38,909 nt of DNA. It comes from Polyangiaceae bacterium (GTDB taxonomy: Bacteria > Myxococcota_A > Polyangia > Polyangiales > Polyangiaceae). The notes under the pieces were generated by a model that was not told the DNA's origin, made no database searches, and saw nothing but the letters and a program-made list of their open reading frames with translations. A program made the position numbers and the translations under genes. The first letter of the stretch is position 1. Every line of letters begins with the position of its first letter. The stretch spans positions 94,642 through 133,550 of the forward strand of contig JAICUB010000015.1 in NCBI GenBank assembly GCA_025936045.1, in the 5' to 3' direction. This document shows positions 26,260 to 35,091 of the stretch, one piece after another.

Positions 26260-27924
26260 GTGACGCTCGCCCAGCGCTTGCTACTCGCGATCGCGGCGGT
26301 CACGATCGTCACCGCCGCGCTCGCGGGCGTCGCGGTGCGCGAAGCCTGGCGCAACGCGGAAGAAGAGCGCTTCAGGCAAGAATTCAGCGACGCCAAAGCT
26401 CTACTTGCGCGCGAGCTCGGCGCCGAACCGGCGGCGATGGCCGGGCTCATCAGGCCGGTCTGCGAGCACGATCCGATCGTGGACAGCGCCCTGGTCGGCC
26501 TGCGTGCCGGAGATCTCGGCGACCGCCGGCTGCCCATCGGCTTGCGCGTTCCCGAGCTCGGCCGCGCGCTCGAAATGGACGAGCTCGTCCTCGTCACGTC
26601 GGGCGGCGACGTGCTCGGGACGCTCGGTGATCGCCCGAGCGCGCCCCGCGAGCGTGAAATCGTCGCTCGCATCGCACGGGGCGGAGCCGCGACGGTGCGG
26701 AGCACGCCGTCACTCGCGTTCGAATTCGGCTGCCGGCGGGACGACGGCGGCGTTTGGGTCGGGCTCTACGCGGCGCGCCATCTCGACTCGCTGCTCGCTC
26801 GCGTGGGCGACGCGTACGACGTGAAGCTCGCACGCGGTTCCCCGAGCACGAGCCGGCGCGTGCTGAGCGAGGCGATCGATTTGCCGCAGCTCGGCGGCGT
26901 GACCATCAGCGCGTCACGGCCGCGGCTCAAGCTCGTCGCCACGCTCGAGCGTCTCGACGTGAAGCTCTTCGCGATCGGCGCCGGCGCCTTGGCCGGAGCC
27001 GTAGTGCTCGCCTTCGTGCTCGCCCGCGGGCTCGCGCGGCCGATCGTGGAAATGTCGCGTCAGGCCCGCGAGGTCACGCACGGCGAGCCGAAGCCCGTCG
27101 CCCCGGCGGGCGGCAAGGAGCTCGTCGACTTCGCCAATGCCTTCAATCAGGCCATCGCGGACCTCACTCGGCTGCGAAAACGCCTCGCCGTCACCGAGCG
27201 CATCGCTGCCCGCCGCGAGATCGCGCGGCGCGTCGCCCACGAAATCAAGAACCCCCTCGCGCCGATCCGCGCCGCGATCGAAACCTTGCGCCGGCTGCGC
27301 GCTCGCGGCGACGTAGCCTTCGACGAGTACTTCGACGAGGCGACGCGCACCGTGCTCGACGAGGTGCTGCGCATCAGCAACATCGTGAGCGAGTTCACGC
27401 GCTTCGCGCGACTGCCGCCGCCGACGCCGGCGCCCATGGACCTGGCCGAGGTGGCGCGCTCCGTGGTCGCGCTCCAAGCGAGTCAGGGCACGCCCGTCGC
27501 GCTCACGGGCGCCGCGCGCGCCGAGCTCGTGGCGGACCGTGACCAGATGGTGCAGATCCTCACGAACCTCGTTCAGAACGCGCTCGACGCCGTACGCGGC
27601 CGGCCGGACCCGCGCGTGGTCGTGGACCTCGGAGCGACGGCGGATCGCGTTTGCATCGCCGTGCGCGACAGCGGGCCGGGCTTCAGCGCCGAGGTCGCGC
27701 AGCGCTTGTTCGAGCCGTACCTCACGACCAAGCCCGAGGGCACCGGGCTCGGCCTCGCCATCGTCGAGCGCATCGTGGTCGAGCACGGCGGGGATATCGT
27801 CCTCGATCGCGCGCCGGAGGGCGGCGCCGCGCTGGTCGTGAGCCTGCCGGTGGTCGGCCCGACCCTTTTGCCGGATTCAGGCGCGCCGCCGAGCAGTGAG
27901 CGGGAAGGCCTCGCCAACGGCTGA
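26260..27924 (+). CDS. Membrane sensor histidine kinase (NtrY-like), no adjacent regulator
   Basis: The 554-aa product has helix 1 at about 6-26, an extracytoplasmic region of about 200 residues and helix 2 at about 236-256. A HAMP-like segment (RPIVEMSRQAREVTHGE), a dimerisation domain with His327 in AHEIKNPLAP and a full ATPase domain follow: N-box with Asn440 (LVQNALDA), DSGPGF (470-475) and EGTGLGLA (493-500). The H-box and core resemble the NtrY family. The start is a GTG with AGGCGG upstream. No response-regulator gene is in the window, so its partner is encoded elsewhere. The sensor region has few Cys and no recognised ligand motif. It is divergent from the large lipoprotein gene across a 50-bp gap, so shared regulation is possible. 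Confidence 0.92.
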   Translation: MTLAQRLLLAIAAVTIVTAALAGVAVREAWRNAEEERFRQEFSDAKALLARELGAEPAAMAGLIRPVCEHDPIVDSALVGLRAGDLGDRRLPIGLRVPELGRALEMDELVLVTSGGDVLGTLGDRPSAPREREIVARIARGGAATVRSTPSLAFEFGCRRDDGGVWVGLYAARHLDSLLARVGDAYDVKLARGSPSTSRRVLSEAIDLPQLGGVTISASRPRLKLVATLERLDVKLFAIGAGALAGAVVLAFVLARGLARPIVEMSRQAREVTHGEPKPVAPAGGKELVDFANAFNQAIADLTRLRKRLAVTERIAARREIARRVAHEIKNPLAPIRAAIETLRRLRARGDVAFDEYFDEATRTVLDEVLRISNIVSEFTRFARLPPPTPAPMDLAEVARSVVALQASQGTPVALTGAARAELVADRDQMVQILTNLVQNALDAVRGRPDPRVVVDLGATADRVCIAVRDSGPGFSAEVAQRLFEPYLTTKPEGTGLGLAIVERIVVEHGGDIVLDRAPEGGAALVVSLPVVGPTLLPDSGAPPSSEREGLANG

Positions 27925-28034
27925 TTCTGCCGTACGGCGGCCGAGGACGGTTACGTAAGGGCTTGGACGCCTGTTTGTCGCGGACATTGGCCCCTTGTGA
28001 GTTAGGGCTCGGTCTGAGTACGATTTCGGTCCAC

Positions 28035-28054
28035 CGCGGGGGCACTTGCCCGCG
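28035..28054 (+). promoter_or_regulatory. Hairpin in the leader of the chemoreceptor gene
   Basis: CGCGGG (28035-28040) and CCCGCG (28049-28054) form a perfect 6-bp stem with an 8-base loop, ending 13 bases before the ATG at 28068. That ATG lacks a clear Shine-Dalgarno. The hairpin could affect translation or be a DNA-binding site. The rest of the 143-bp gap shows only a 10-bp palindrome (gccgtacggc) at 27929-27938. Confidence 0.35.
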
Positions 28055-28067
28055 TGCATGAGCCAGC

Positions 28068-29678
28068 ATGGATAGCCTTACACCGCGTCAGGTTCTCGGA
28101 ATGGGGGCCGTGTTCGTCGTGTTCGTCGCGTTCGCGGCGGTCGGCGGGCTCGATCAGCGAGCACTGATGCTCGCAGGGCTCCTCACTCTGGTCGGCGTCG
28201 GCGCCATCGCCTACGCCGGCGGCGGGGGTTCGTCGCGAGCGACCTTCGATCGACTACACGCGTCGGCGCGCCAGCTGCTCGAGGGCCAACGACCGAACGT
28301 ACCGGCCGGTGTGACGCCCGAGGTCGCGCGCGTCTACGAAGTGCTCGGCGAAGTCGCCGACGTCCACTCGCAGGCGATCAACTCGAACAATCGCTCGCGT
28401 GAAGCGCTGGCTCACGCCGCGCAGAGTCTGACCGACGCGTTGCGCCAGTTGTCGCAAGGCGTGACGACGCAAGTGAACGCGGGCGAGGACGTCGCGAAGT
28501 ACGTGCGCGAGACCACCGAGGCGCTGCGCGCCATCGGGCAAAACGTAGAAGTGCTCGCGACGAGCGCCGAGGAATCCGGCTCCTCGATCATGGAGATGAC
28601 TGCGACGAACGAGACGGTCGCCGAAAACATCGTCGAACTCGCGGGCAGCGTCCGTGAAACCGTCGCCTCGATCGAGGAGATGGCGTACTCGATCAAGGAG
28701 GTCGCGAAGAACGTCGACGCTCTCTCGCTCACGGCCGAGGAGACGAGCTCGAGCATGAACGAGATGGACGTCTCCATCGACCAGGTCCAGTCGAACGCCA
28801 ACGAGACGGCGCGCCTCTCCGAAGAGGTGGCGCAGGACGCCGAGCGCGGCGCCGAGGCGATCCTGAAGACGATTGGCGAGATCTACCGCATCAAGGAGAG
28901 CAGCCAAGAGGCGGTGGCCGTCATCTCGAACCTCGGGTCGCGCATCGACGCCATCGGACAGATCCTGAACGTGATCGACGACGTCGCCGAACAGACGAAC
29001 CTGCTCGCGCTGAACGCAGCCATCATCGCCGCGCAAGCCGGCGAGCACGGCAAAGGCTTCGCCGTCGTGGCCGACGAAATCAAGGACCTGGCCGAACGGG
29101 CCGGGGCAAGCACCAAAGAGATCGCCGACCTGATCAAGACGATCCAATCCGAGAGCAAGAACGCCATCTCCGCGGTCGAGCGCGGCGCGCAGAACGTCGA
29201 TCGCGGCGTCGAGGTGTCGAACGAAGCGGAGCGCGCCCTGAAGAAGATTCTCGAAAGCTCGCAGAAGAGCACCAACATGGTGCGTGCCATCGCGCGCGCG
29301 ACGGTCGAGCAGGCGAAGGGCAGCAAGCAGGTCACGGACGCCATCGGCCGCATCGCCGGCACCGTGCAGCAGATCGCTGCAGCGACCGCGCAGCAAGCGC
29401 GCGGCTCGGAGCTCATCATGCGCAGCGGCGAGAAGATGCGCACCATCGCGCAGCAGGTCGAGCGCTCGACCCAAGAACAGTCGCGCGGCAGCCGTCAGAT
29501 CACGCAGGCGATGGAGAGCATCAACAGCATGGTCGGAGAAATCTCGAACGCCCAACGCTCCCAGGTGCGCGGCGCCGAGCGCGGTCTGAGCCTCGTCTCC
29601 CAGCTCGACGACGCCGCAAAGAAGCAAGATTCCGCGCTGCGTGAGCTGTCCGCGCAGGTCGACCGCTCGAAGAACTAG
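28068..29678 (+). CDS. Methyl-accepting chemotaxis protein without a sensory domain
   Basis: The 536-aa product has two closely spaced hydrophobic helices (about 9-26 and 31-50) with almost no periplasmic loop. They are followed by a very long coiled-coil signalling domain rich in Ala, Glu, Gln and Ser. The hairpin tip (about 308-340) reads [19 protein letters not shown] then [16 protein letters not shown]. This is the conserved CheA/CheW contact region, but with Ile and Gln where the usual sequence is AAIEAARAGE. There is no C-terminal CheR/CheB tether pentapeptide. With no ligand domain it probably senses a membrane or internal state, or a partner protein. No che genes are nearby. Its 3' end is 15 bp from the convergent metalloprotease gene. 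Confidence 0.93.
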   Translation: MDSLTPRQVLGMGAVFVVFVAFAAVGGLDQRALMLAGLLTLVGVGAIAYAGGGGSSRATFDRLHASARQLLEGQRPNVPAGVTPEVARVYEVLGEVADVHSQAINSNNRSREALAHAAQSLTDALRQLSQGVTTQVNAGEDVAKYVRETTEALRAIGQNVEVLATSAEESGSSIMEMTATNETVAENIVELAGSVRETVASIEEMAYSIKEVAKNVDALSLTAEETSSSMNEMDVSIDQVQSNANETARLSEEVAQDAERGAEAILKTIGEIYRIKESSQEAVAVISNLGSRIDAIGQILNVIDDVAEQTNLLALNAAIIAAQAGEHGKGFAVVADEIKDLAERAGASTKEIADLIKTIQSESKNAISAVERGAQNVDRGVEVSNEAERALKKILESSQKSTNMVRAIARATVEQAKGSKQVTDAIGRIAGTVQQIAAATAQQARGSELIMRSGEKMRTIAQQVERSTQEQSRGSRQITQAMESINSMVGEISNAQRSQVRGAERGLSLVSQLDDAAKKQDSALRELSAQVDRSKN

Positions 29679-29693
29679 TGCCGCGTCCCGTAG

Positions 29694-30476
29694 TCACCGG
29701 CTCCAGCCGAGCTCCCGCGCCGTGCTCGGTCCCACGGCGAGCTCGGCGAGCGACTCGGGGCGCGCTTCGTTCGTGGCAGAGAGCGGACGGTTCCGCGCCA
29801 TGATTTCGGCGAACGCTTGCGGGTAGAGCGGGACGCGGTCGGGCTCCGCGAGGCCGCTCGGGACGAGGGCGCGACCGTCCGGGCCGTAGTGATCGCTCGC
29901 GCCGAGCGTGTGGCAGAGCTCGTGCGCCGCGACGAAGAGCGCGAGGTCGACGCTGCCGGAATCGAGCTCCGCGCGCGCGATGCCGACGCGGCCGCCTTCT
30001 TCGCTCATGCCTTCGACGACGGCGCGCTCGCTCGGCGGGTCGAGCACGAGATAGAGCCGGGCGTCGAAGCCGCGCGCAGGGATGCCGGCGCGACCGTCCA
30101 TATCGCTCGTGAAGCGGTGCAAATCCCAGGCGTAACGGAGCGTTCCCGCGAGATCGTCGCCCGGCACGGGGAGCGGAACCGCGAGCGGCGTCGGGCCGTA
30201 GGTCGTGAAGGCGAAAGGGCGCGGCGCGTCCGGACGATAGCGCGCGAGCTCCACGGCGAGCCGCTCGGCGAGGTCGGGTACACGACGGCGGAGGTCGTCG
30301 ACGGCGCGAGCATCGACGCCCGGCTCGACGACGAGGACGAACGCGACGTCGAGCGTGCGCCGCCACGCGTTGCGTGCGCGCCGCGAGTACACGTCGTGCG
30401 CGGCGTAAACGAGCACGACGACGAGCACCGCGAGCAGGAGCGCGACGCGCACGACGAACGCGCGCCGGGACCTCAC
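29694..30476 (-). CDS. Membrane-anchored HExxHxxGxxD zinc metalloprotease
   Basis: The 260-aa product has one N-terminal hydrophobic helix (about 8-26), so the rest is probably periplasmic. The zinc motif is HELCHTLGASD (185-195): His185, Glu186, His189, Gly192 and Asp195, the long metzincin-like form with Asp as third ligand, followed by HYG. A Met further on (EIMARNR, 225) could serve as the Met-turn. This fits archaemetzincin/gluzincin-like small proteases, though the rest of the sequence is not recognised. The GTG start overlaps the stop of the transglutaminase gene as GTGA, so the two proteins are made together. Proteolysis of a secreted or cell-wall substrate is the likely role. Confidence 0.78.
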   Translation of the reverse strand: MRSRRAFVVRVALLLAVLVVVLVYAAHDVYSRRARNAWRRTLDVAFVLVVEPGVDARAVDDLRRRVPDLAERLAVELARYRPDAPRPFAFTTYGPTPLAVPLPVPGDDLAGTLRYAWDLHRFTSDMDGRAGIPARGFDARLYLVLDPPSERAVVEGMSEEGGRVGIARAELDSGSVDLALFVAAHELCHTLGASDHYGPDGRALVPSGLAEPDRVPLYPQAFAEIMARNRPLSATNEARPESLAELAVGPSTARELGWSR

Positions 30477-32062
30477 TCGCGGCTTTCGCCGCAGAGTCCG
30501 GCGCCGGGAGTCGTCGCCACGACCCCGTAATCACCCACGCCGAGGCCGAGCGGCACGGTGAGCTCGGCGTCGAAGCGGCCGTTCGCGTCGGTCGGTATCG
30601 AGCCGAGCGGCGAGAGCCGGCCGTCGAGGGAACGCAGCGCCACGTCGACGCGTACGCCCGGGCACGGCTCGTTTTCGGCCGAAACCACGCCGCGCACCAG
30701 AAGCTGTGCGCCGCGCCGGGCCTGGGTCTCACCCACGTGGAGCTCGACGCTCGCCGGGGGGCGGCCGTTCGTCGCGGCGGAGGGTGGCGCTTCGCCGGAC
30801 GGCTCGTTCGCGGCGGAGCTGGCCGACGCGCGCGCCGCGGACGAAGCCGCCCCCGCCGGGTTCACGCCCGCGCCCGGAGCGGGGCTCGACGCGCCCGCCG
30901 CCAGCGCAGCGCTCTGCGAACCGGGCGGCCACACGAAGGGATCCTCGGGTGGCACGTGGGGCTGCGCGTCGGCGCTCGGATCGAGCTCGAAGCGACCCGC
31001 GGCGCCGCCGAGGTCGATGCGGTGCCAGATGGCGCCGTCGCCGACTTCGACCCAGGCGTGCGCTTCGTTGCGCACGAGGCGCGTCGGCAAGCCGAGCGCG
31101 AGCGCCGTGATCGTGAAGGCGAACGCGCGATGCCGGCAGACGCCCTTTTTCGAGAGCGCGAGCTCGCGGTAGAGCTCGGCGGGGAGCCGCGAGCGCGGTA
31201 AATCGTCGGACGGCGCGAAACCGCGAAAATGCGCGACGAGCGCCGTCACGGCGTCACGCGGGCTCACGCTCTGCGACAAGCCGAGCGCGTGCAGCACGTC
31301 GCGCGCGACGTCACGCACGGTGCGCGGCAAGAGCGGCACCCGCGGCACGAGGCTCGCCCAGCCCACGTCCGGAAAGGGCGAGCCGAACGACGCGCGAGGG
31401 ACGGCGAGCTCCAGCACGAGTCGGATGCGCTGACGGGTCGTGCCCACCACAAACCAATTATCCGCGCCGTCACGCAGGATTTCGACCGCGACGGGCTGCG
31501 GCTCGGCGCGCGACGCGAGCACGCGCGCGCCCGGGCCGGGGCTCGGGATGCGCGCGGGCACGCCGGGCGCCACGTCGACGAAGAGATCGGCGAAGAATTG
31601 ATCCTCCCCCGGCAGCGCGACGCCGCCCGTTTCGACCTTGCGCAGGCGGCGGTCGGAGACCGCGAGCTCCACGGACTCGTCGACGGAGTCGTACGCGTAG
31701 AGGCGCTTGAACGGCGTGACGGCGGGGATGAACGGATCGTCGTAGCTCACGACTTCGGGGCGCGTGGTGTCGCCGTCGATGCGGTAGGTCGCGTCGATGC
31801 TGTCGGGCGTCGCGTTGCCGCCGTACGCGGTTTCCGGCGGCGCGCGGTGGTCGGGCGGCGCGGGCATCACGCCGCTCGGCGTGTCGACGGCGGCGGGCAA
31901 GCGTCCGTCGCGCGTCGTCGCGTGCAGCGAGAGGTCTTCGTTCGGGTCGGGCGGGACGTACTCGTGAAGGATGGGGCCGTCGGCTCCCGCGGGGCGCGGC
32001 CGGCACACGAAAACGCACGCGAGGGCGGCGAGGGCGAAAATCAGCCGCCACGTGCGTCGCAT
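30473..32062 (-). CDS. Exported transglutaminase-like protein
   Basis: The 529-aa product has a signal peptide (cleavage near AGA|DGP). The transglutaminase-like core is near 240-360, with a Cys-His-Asp triad: Cys309 in KKGVCRHRAFAF, His335 in NEAHAWVEV and Asp350 in HRIDLGG. The preceding 200 residues are beta-rich. After a 70-residue Ala/Ser/Pro linker, the C-terminus (about 430-520) is a beta-sandwich like those of carboxypeptidase-regulatory domains (VRVDVALRSLDGRLSPLG). Proteins with this fold act as peptidases or crosslinking enzymes on peptides. Its stop overlaps the start of the metalloprotease, and it lies 46 bp after the channel gene. A pairing with the protease in peptide processing is inference. 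Confidence 0.87.
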   Translation of the reverse strand: MRRTWRLIFALAALACVFVCRPRPAGADGPILHEYVPPDPNEDLSLHATTRDGRLPAAVDTPSGVMPAPPDHRAPPETAYGGNATPDSIDATYRIDGDTTRPEVVSYDDPFIPAVTPFKRLYAYDSVDESVELAVSDRRLRKVETGGVALPGEDQFFADLFVDVAPGVPARIPSPGPGARVLASRAEPQPVAVEILRDGADNWFVVGTTRQRIRLVLELAVPRASFGSPFPDVGWASLVPRVPLLPRTVRDVARDVLHALGLSQSVSPRDAVTALVAHFRGFAPSDDLPRSRLPAELYRELALSKKGVCRHRAFAFTITALALGLPTRLVRNEAHAWVEVGDGAIWHRIDLGGAAGRFELDPSADAQPHVPPEDPFVWPPGSQSAALAAGASSPAPGAGVNPAGAASSAARASASSAANEPSGEAPPSAATNGRPPASVELHVGETQARRGAQLLVRGVVSAENEPCPGVRVDVALRSLDGRLSPLGSIPTDANGRFDAELTVPLGLGVGDYGVVATTPGAGLCGESRE

Positions 32063-32108
32063 GCCGCAAGCATAGCGCGCCGCGCGCGAGCGACCGCGGG
32101 CGAAGCGT

Positions 32109-33023
32109 TCAGCCGCTGAAAGGCTGCGGCTCGGGATACGGAAAGCCGGGGACCGGCTGCGTGGGCTCGACTTCGTGGAAGTGCGTGAGGTCGAGCGTGA
32201 TGACGTTGCCTTGCTCGGTGAGCACGTCCTTGAGGCGATAGCCGTACATGATCATTTCGGCGGGGTAACGGTATTGCGCGTGCACGGTCTGCATCCAGGT
32301 GTCGTCGAGGCCGCTCACCGACACCACGAACTCGACGCCGTCTTCGATCAAGGACTCGGGCGTGTCCGCGTAGAGCGGGCTCGTCTCGTCGACGACGTGC
32401 ATCAGGTTCCACGAACGCGTGAGCGAGAAGCGCTCGCGCGTGAGCTTGAGATCCGTCGAGCGGTAGAAGTCCTTGCCCTCGAGCGTGCGCTCGGTGCGCA
32501 GCATGACCATGCGAATCGTCGCTTCGACGATGCGATTTTTGCGCTGATTGCCGAGCCGGAACGAGAGCGTGGGCATGCCGTTCATCAGTGAAACGGTGAT
32601 GCGCTCGGAGAACATGAGTCGCGCCGTCGGGCGCGAGAACTTGGCGAAGACGAGCCCGGTGGCGAGCGCGGTGAGGACGAGGCTCACGGTCGATTCGACG
32701 ACGACGACGGCGTTGGCGCCGTGCGTCGCCGGATACATGTAGCCGTAACCGATGGTGCCCATCGTCTGAACGCTGAAGTAAAAGGCGTCGACGAACGAAC
32801 CGGGCTCCGCGTGCTCGACGCCGCCCACCTCGAAGTAGAGCAGCGCGAAGAGCGTGTTCACGAGGACGTAAACCACGGTGATGAAGCCGATCGTCGCGGG
32901 CCACTGGAGCTGCAGGAGCGCGTGATAAAAGTCGCGCAGGGGGGTGCGCGGCGCCCCGACGACGCGGATCTCGTAGTCGACCGGCGCTTTGCTGGGCGGG
33001 GGGAGCGGCGTCGGCGCGTTCAC
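32109..33023 (-). CDS. KirBac-type inward-rectifier potassium channel
   Basis: The 304-aa product has two membrane helices (about 44-64 and 105-127) around a pore loop with the K+ filter TIGYG (90-94, in QTMGTIGYGYMYP). A C-terminal beta-rich cytoplasmic domain of Kir type follows (ERITVSLMNGMPTLSFRLGNQRK, RSWNLMHVVDE, VVSVSGLDDTW). These elements, in this order and length, identify a prokaryotic Kir channel; the ligand that gates it is not known. The GTG start overlaps the upstream stop as GTGA, so it is translationally coupled to the chlorite-dismutase-family gene. No regulatory site was seen. Confidence 0.95.
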   Translation of the reverse strand: MNAPTPLPPPSKAPVDYEIRVVGAPRTPLRDFYHALLQLQWPATIGFITVVYVLVNTLFALLYFEVGGVEHAEPGSFVDAFYFSVQTMGTIGYGYMYPATHGANAVVVVESTVSLVLTALATGLVFAKFSRPTARLMFSERITVSLMNGMPTLSFRLGNQRKNRIVEATIRMVMLRTERTLEGKDFYRSTDLKLTRERFSLTRSWNLMHVVDETSPLYADTPESLIEDGVEFVVSVSGLDDTWMQTVHAQYRYPAEMIMYGYRLKDVLTEQGNVITLDLTHFHEVEPTQPVPGFPYPEPQPFSG

Positions 33024-33643
33024 GTCAGCAACGTTCCGATGCGCGACAGCCAGATCTCCGACTCGCGCTCGACGTAGTTCCACTCGGGGTTTTTCGCGGG
33101 GTCCCGCAGGCCGGCGAGCAGCGCCTCGAATTGCGGGCGGTGCGCGGGCGCGAACTCGAAATACGTCACGAAATCCCAGGCGGAGCCGGGCAGCGGGCGC
33201 GAGTGGTAGAGCTTGCGCAAGATGATGCGCGCGTAGGCGAGCCCGACCTCGACGTGGCCGGCCCGCGTCGCGCCGCGAAACATCGCTTCTCGCTCGTCGA
33301 GCGCGAGTTGCCACCACGCTTCGGATTTGGTGAGCGGGATCACCACGCAGAGCGCGTCCTGTCCGGGCAGCGGAGTGGTGACGAGGTCGGGACGCTCGGC
33401 GGCGCGTGTGTAAACGAGATGCTGCGTTACGCCGAAGAGATCGCCGCCCCCGGACGGAAGCTCGCTGATCGACTCGAGGCGTACGAACTTCGTGCCCGCT
33501 TCGAGTCCGGTAAGCGGCTCGCCGCGTACGTTGCGCACGGCCTCGATGCGATAACGATCGACCTTGGTCGTGAGGCTGGGGCTCGCGCTCGTTTCGACGC
33601 AGAAGCGACCCCACGTCGGCGGCGGGACGGGCGGGACGGTCAT
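33020..33643 (-). CDS. Chlorite-dismutase-family (Cld/HemQ-like) protein
   Basis: The 207-aa product matches the C-terminal half of the Cld family by pattern: an IPLTKSEAWWQL segment (102-113), an ER-containing helix, then RKLYHSRPL (143-151) and DFVTYFEFAP (157-166), with a final PEWNYVERE segment. Cld-fold proteins bind heme and act in chlorite breakdown or in heme synthesis (HemQ); some have other or no heme roles. His130 (AGHVEVG) and Arg143 are candidates for the proximal heme His and distal Arg, but spacing from the WW pair is longer than I expect, so heme binding is uncertain. It is the first gene of a four-gene operon and is coupled to the KirBac channel by a GTGA overlap. Confidence 0.65.
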   Translation of the reverse strand: MTVPPVPPPTWGRFCVETSASPSLTTKVDRYRIEAVRNVRGEPLTGLEAGTKFVRLESISELPSGGGDLFGVTQHLVYTRAAERPDLVTTPLPGQDALCVVIPLTKSEAWWQLALDEREAMFRGATRAGHVEVGLAYARIILRKLYHSRPLPGSAWDFVTYFEFAPAHRPQFEALLAGLRDPAKNPEWNYVERESEIWLSRIGTLLT

Positions 33644-33697
33644 CCTGAGGTCGCGAGTAGCACGGCCCTGGTTTCGAGCGCATAGTTCGCTGCCTTG

Positions 33698-34297
33698 ATG
33701 CGTGCTTTGCTTCCGTTTCGAAGGCTCACGCTCTGGCTCTCGTTCGCGGCGCTCGGCGCCATGGGTTGCGGCGGCGGCGCGAAGCAGGACGACGGCGGCC
33801 CCTGTTTGCCGCCGAGCGAGGCGGGCGGCGCGAGCGACGAGGGGCCGACCGACACGCCGCCCTCGGACGTGTCCGGTGACTACACGGTGACGCTCACCAA
33901 TCTATCGAACTCGTGCGTCAAGGAGACGGACTGGATGGCGGATGCGACGACGGACGGCGTTCGCTACGACATCCGACAAGACGGCGAGAGCATCACCGCT
34001 GAGGCGCAGGGCAACGCCGCCGTGTATTTCGTCCTGCTCACCGGCTCGAACGATTTCAGCGGCGCGGTCCACGGCAACTCTTTCAAGCTCACGGACGTGG
34101 GCCCGAACGTGAAGACGGACCAGAGCTGCAGCTACACGCTGAACGCGGTCGTGAGCGGCACCATCGACGGCGACACCATCGCGGGCAAAGTGACTTATCG
34201 CCCGGTGATCAGCGCGGATCCGTCATGTAACCCCGATTGCGAGCCGTACGTCTGTCAGGCCGAACAGGAGTACGTGGGCACGCGGGCGCCGAGGTGA
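33698..34297 (+). CDS. Small lipoprotein of unknown function
   Basis: The 199-aa product has a lipoprotein signal with Cys24 (GAMGC), then a Gly/Asp/Pro-rich linker and a beta-rich domain (VSGDYTVTLTNLSNSC, VSGTIDGDTIAGKVTYRP) with five Cys after the linker, including CNPDCEPYVC. The pattern is of a small disulfide-stabilised envelope domain; no family is recognised. The ATG at 33698 is chosen over the in-frame TTG at 33695. It is divergent from the chlorite-dismutase-family operon over 54 bp, and its stop overlaps the next start as GTGA. Confidence 0.75.
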   Translation: MRALLPFRRLTLWLSFAALGAMGCGGGAKQDDGGPCLPPSEAGGASDEGPTDTPPSDVSGDYTVTLTNLSNSCVKETDWMADATTDGVRYDIRQDGESITAEAQGNAAVYFVLLTGSNDFSGAVHGNSFKLTDVGPNVKTDQSCSYTLNAVVSGTIDGDTIAGKVTYRPVISADPSCNPDCEPYVCQAEQEYVGTRAPR

Positions 34298-34770
34298 CGC
34301 CGGCGCGCGCTCCCTCCAAGCGCGAAAGCTGGCTGCCGCTCGTGCTGGCGGCGCTCGCCTTGTTCTGTGTCGTCCAATTCATGGAGGGGAGTGCGGAGGA
34401 AGGGCGCCGCCGGGACGAGCCCCTGCCCGCGAACCCGCTCGCTTCGCCGCCGCTAGATCCGGAAGCGGCGCTGCAGTCGGTCGCGAATGCGCTGCCGAGC
34501 GCCGGCGCGGGCGCGCAGCGGCTTCACGTGCTCGAGGTGCGCGCGCTCGTCGCGCAAGGCAAGCTCGGAGCCGCGAAAGCGCGCGCCGCCGACTACTTCG
34601 CGCGCTGGCCGCGCGGGCCGGACACGGCGGCGCTCGAGGCGCTGACGGGGGCGCATCCGACTGCGTCGACCGAGTCGCCGCGGGAAGCACCGGCCGACGA
34701 GGAGCCGGCGCCCGACGCTCAGCCGTCGACGCCGCCGCCGCGCGCGACGGTGCTCGCCCCGACGAGGTAA
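34294..34770 (+). CDS. Single-helix membrane protein, TPR-like
   Basis: The 158-aa product starts at a GTG overlapping the lipoprotein stop (GTGA). It has one membrane helix (about 13-30), a linker, and a short helical part resembling one or two TPR units (RLHVLEVRALVAQGKLGAAK, AADYFARWP), ending in a Pro/Ala-rich tail. The last 52 bp overlap the convergent cytochrome gene. Function is unknown. Confidence 0.65.
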   Translation: MTPARAPSKRESWLPLVLAALALFCVVQFMEGSAEEGRRRDEPLPANPLASPPLDPEAALQSVANALPSAGAGAQRLHVLEVRALVAQGKLGAAKARAADYFARWPRGPDTAALEALTGAHPTASTESPREAPADEEPAPDAQPSTPPPRATVLAPTR

Positions 34771-35060
34771 CGCACGAGATCGCGCGCCTCCTCCGCGTCG
34801 AGGTGAACGCGCCGCTCCCCCTGCATGCGTTCGACCTTCTCGGGCCACGCGTCCGCGGCGAACTGCGCCGGCTCGATCAAGAGGTGGCAGCCGCCGCACT
34901 TACCGAGATAGAGAGCGCGGCCGTGCTCGAGGTTTTCGACCCGCGCCGCCGGGTCACGCCGCTTCACCGCGCCGACCTCCGCCGCGCCGGGCGGTGGAAA
35001 CGCGGAGCTGCAGCCGGCACCCACGAGGGCGAAGGCCAGCAAACGGCGTAACGGACGCAT
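34719..35060 (-). CDS. Mono-heme c-type cytochrome lipoprotein
   Basis: The 113-aa product has a lipoprotein signal (VGAGC, Cys17) and a single heme-attachment motif CGGCH (55-59) preceded by GRALYLGK, a typical class I cytochrome c start. Met79 (VERMQG) is in the place of the usual second iron ligand, and a final amphipathic helix (LDAEEARDLVRYL) fits the C-terminal helix. It would be a lipid-anchored electron carrier in the periplasm. The start is the ATG at 35060. It lies 31 bp after arfB on the same strand, and its 3' end overlaps the convergent membrane-protein gene by 52 bp. Confidence 0.85.
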   Translation of the reverse strand: MRPLRRLLAFALVGAGCSSAFPPPGAAEVGAVKRRDPAARVENLEHGRALYLGKCGGCHLLIEPAQFAADAWPEKVERMQGERRVHLDAEEARDLVRYLVGASTVARGGGVDG

Positions 35061-35091
35061 CCCGAGCGTTCTAGCCTCTTGAAAATGAATG

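Noticed and set aside
27925..28067. Possible sigma-54 promoter before the chemoreceptor
   Set aside because: GG and GC doublets do not fall at the required 10-base spacing in any candidate.
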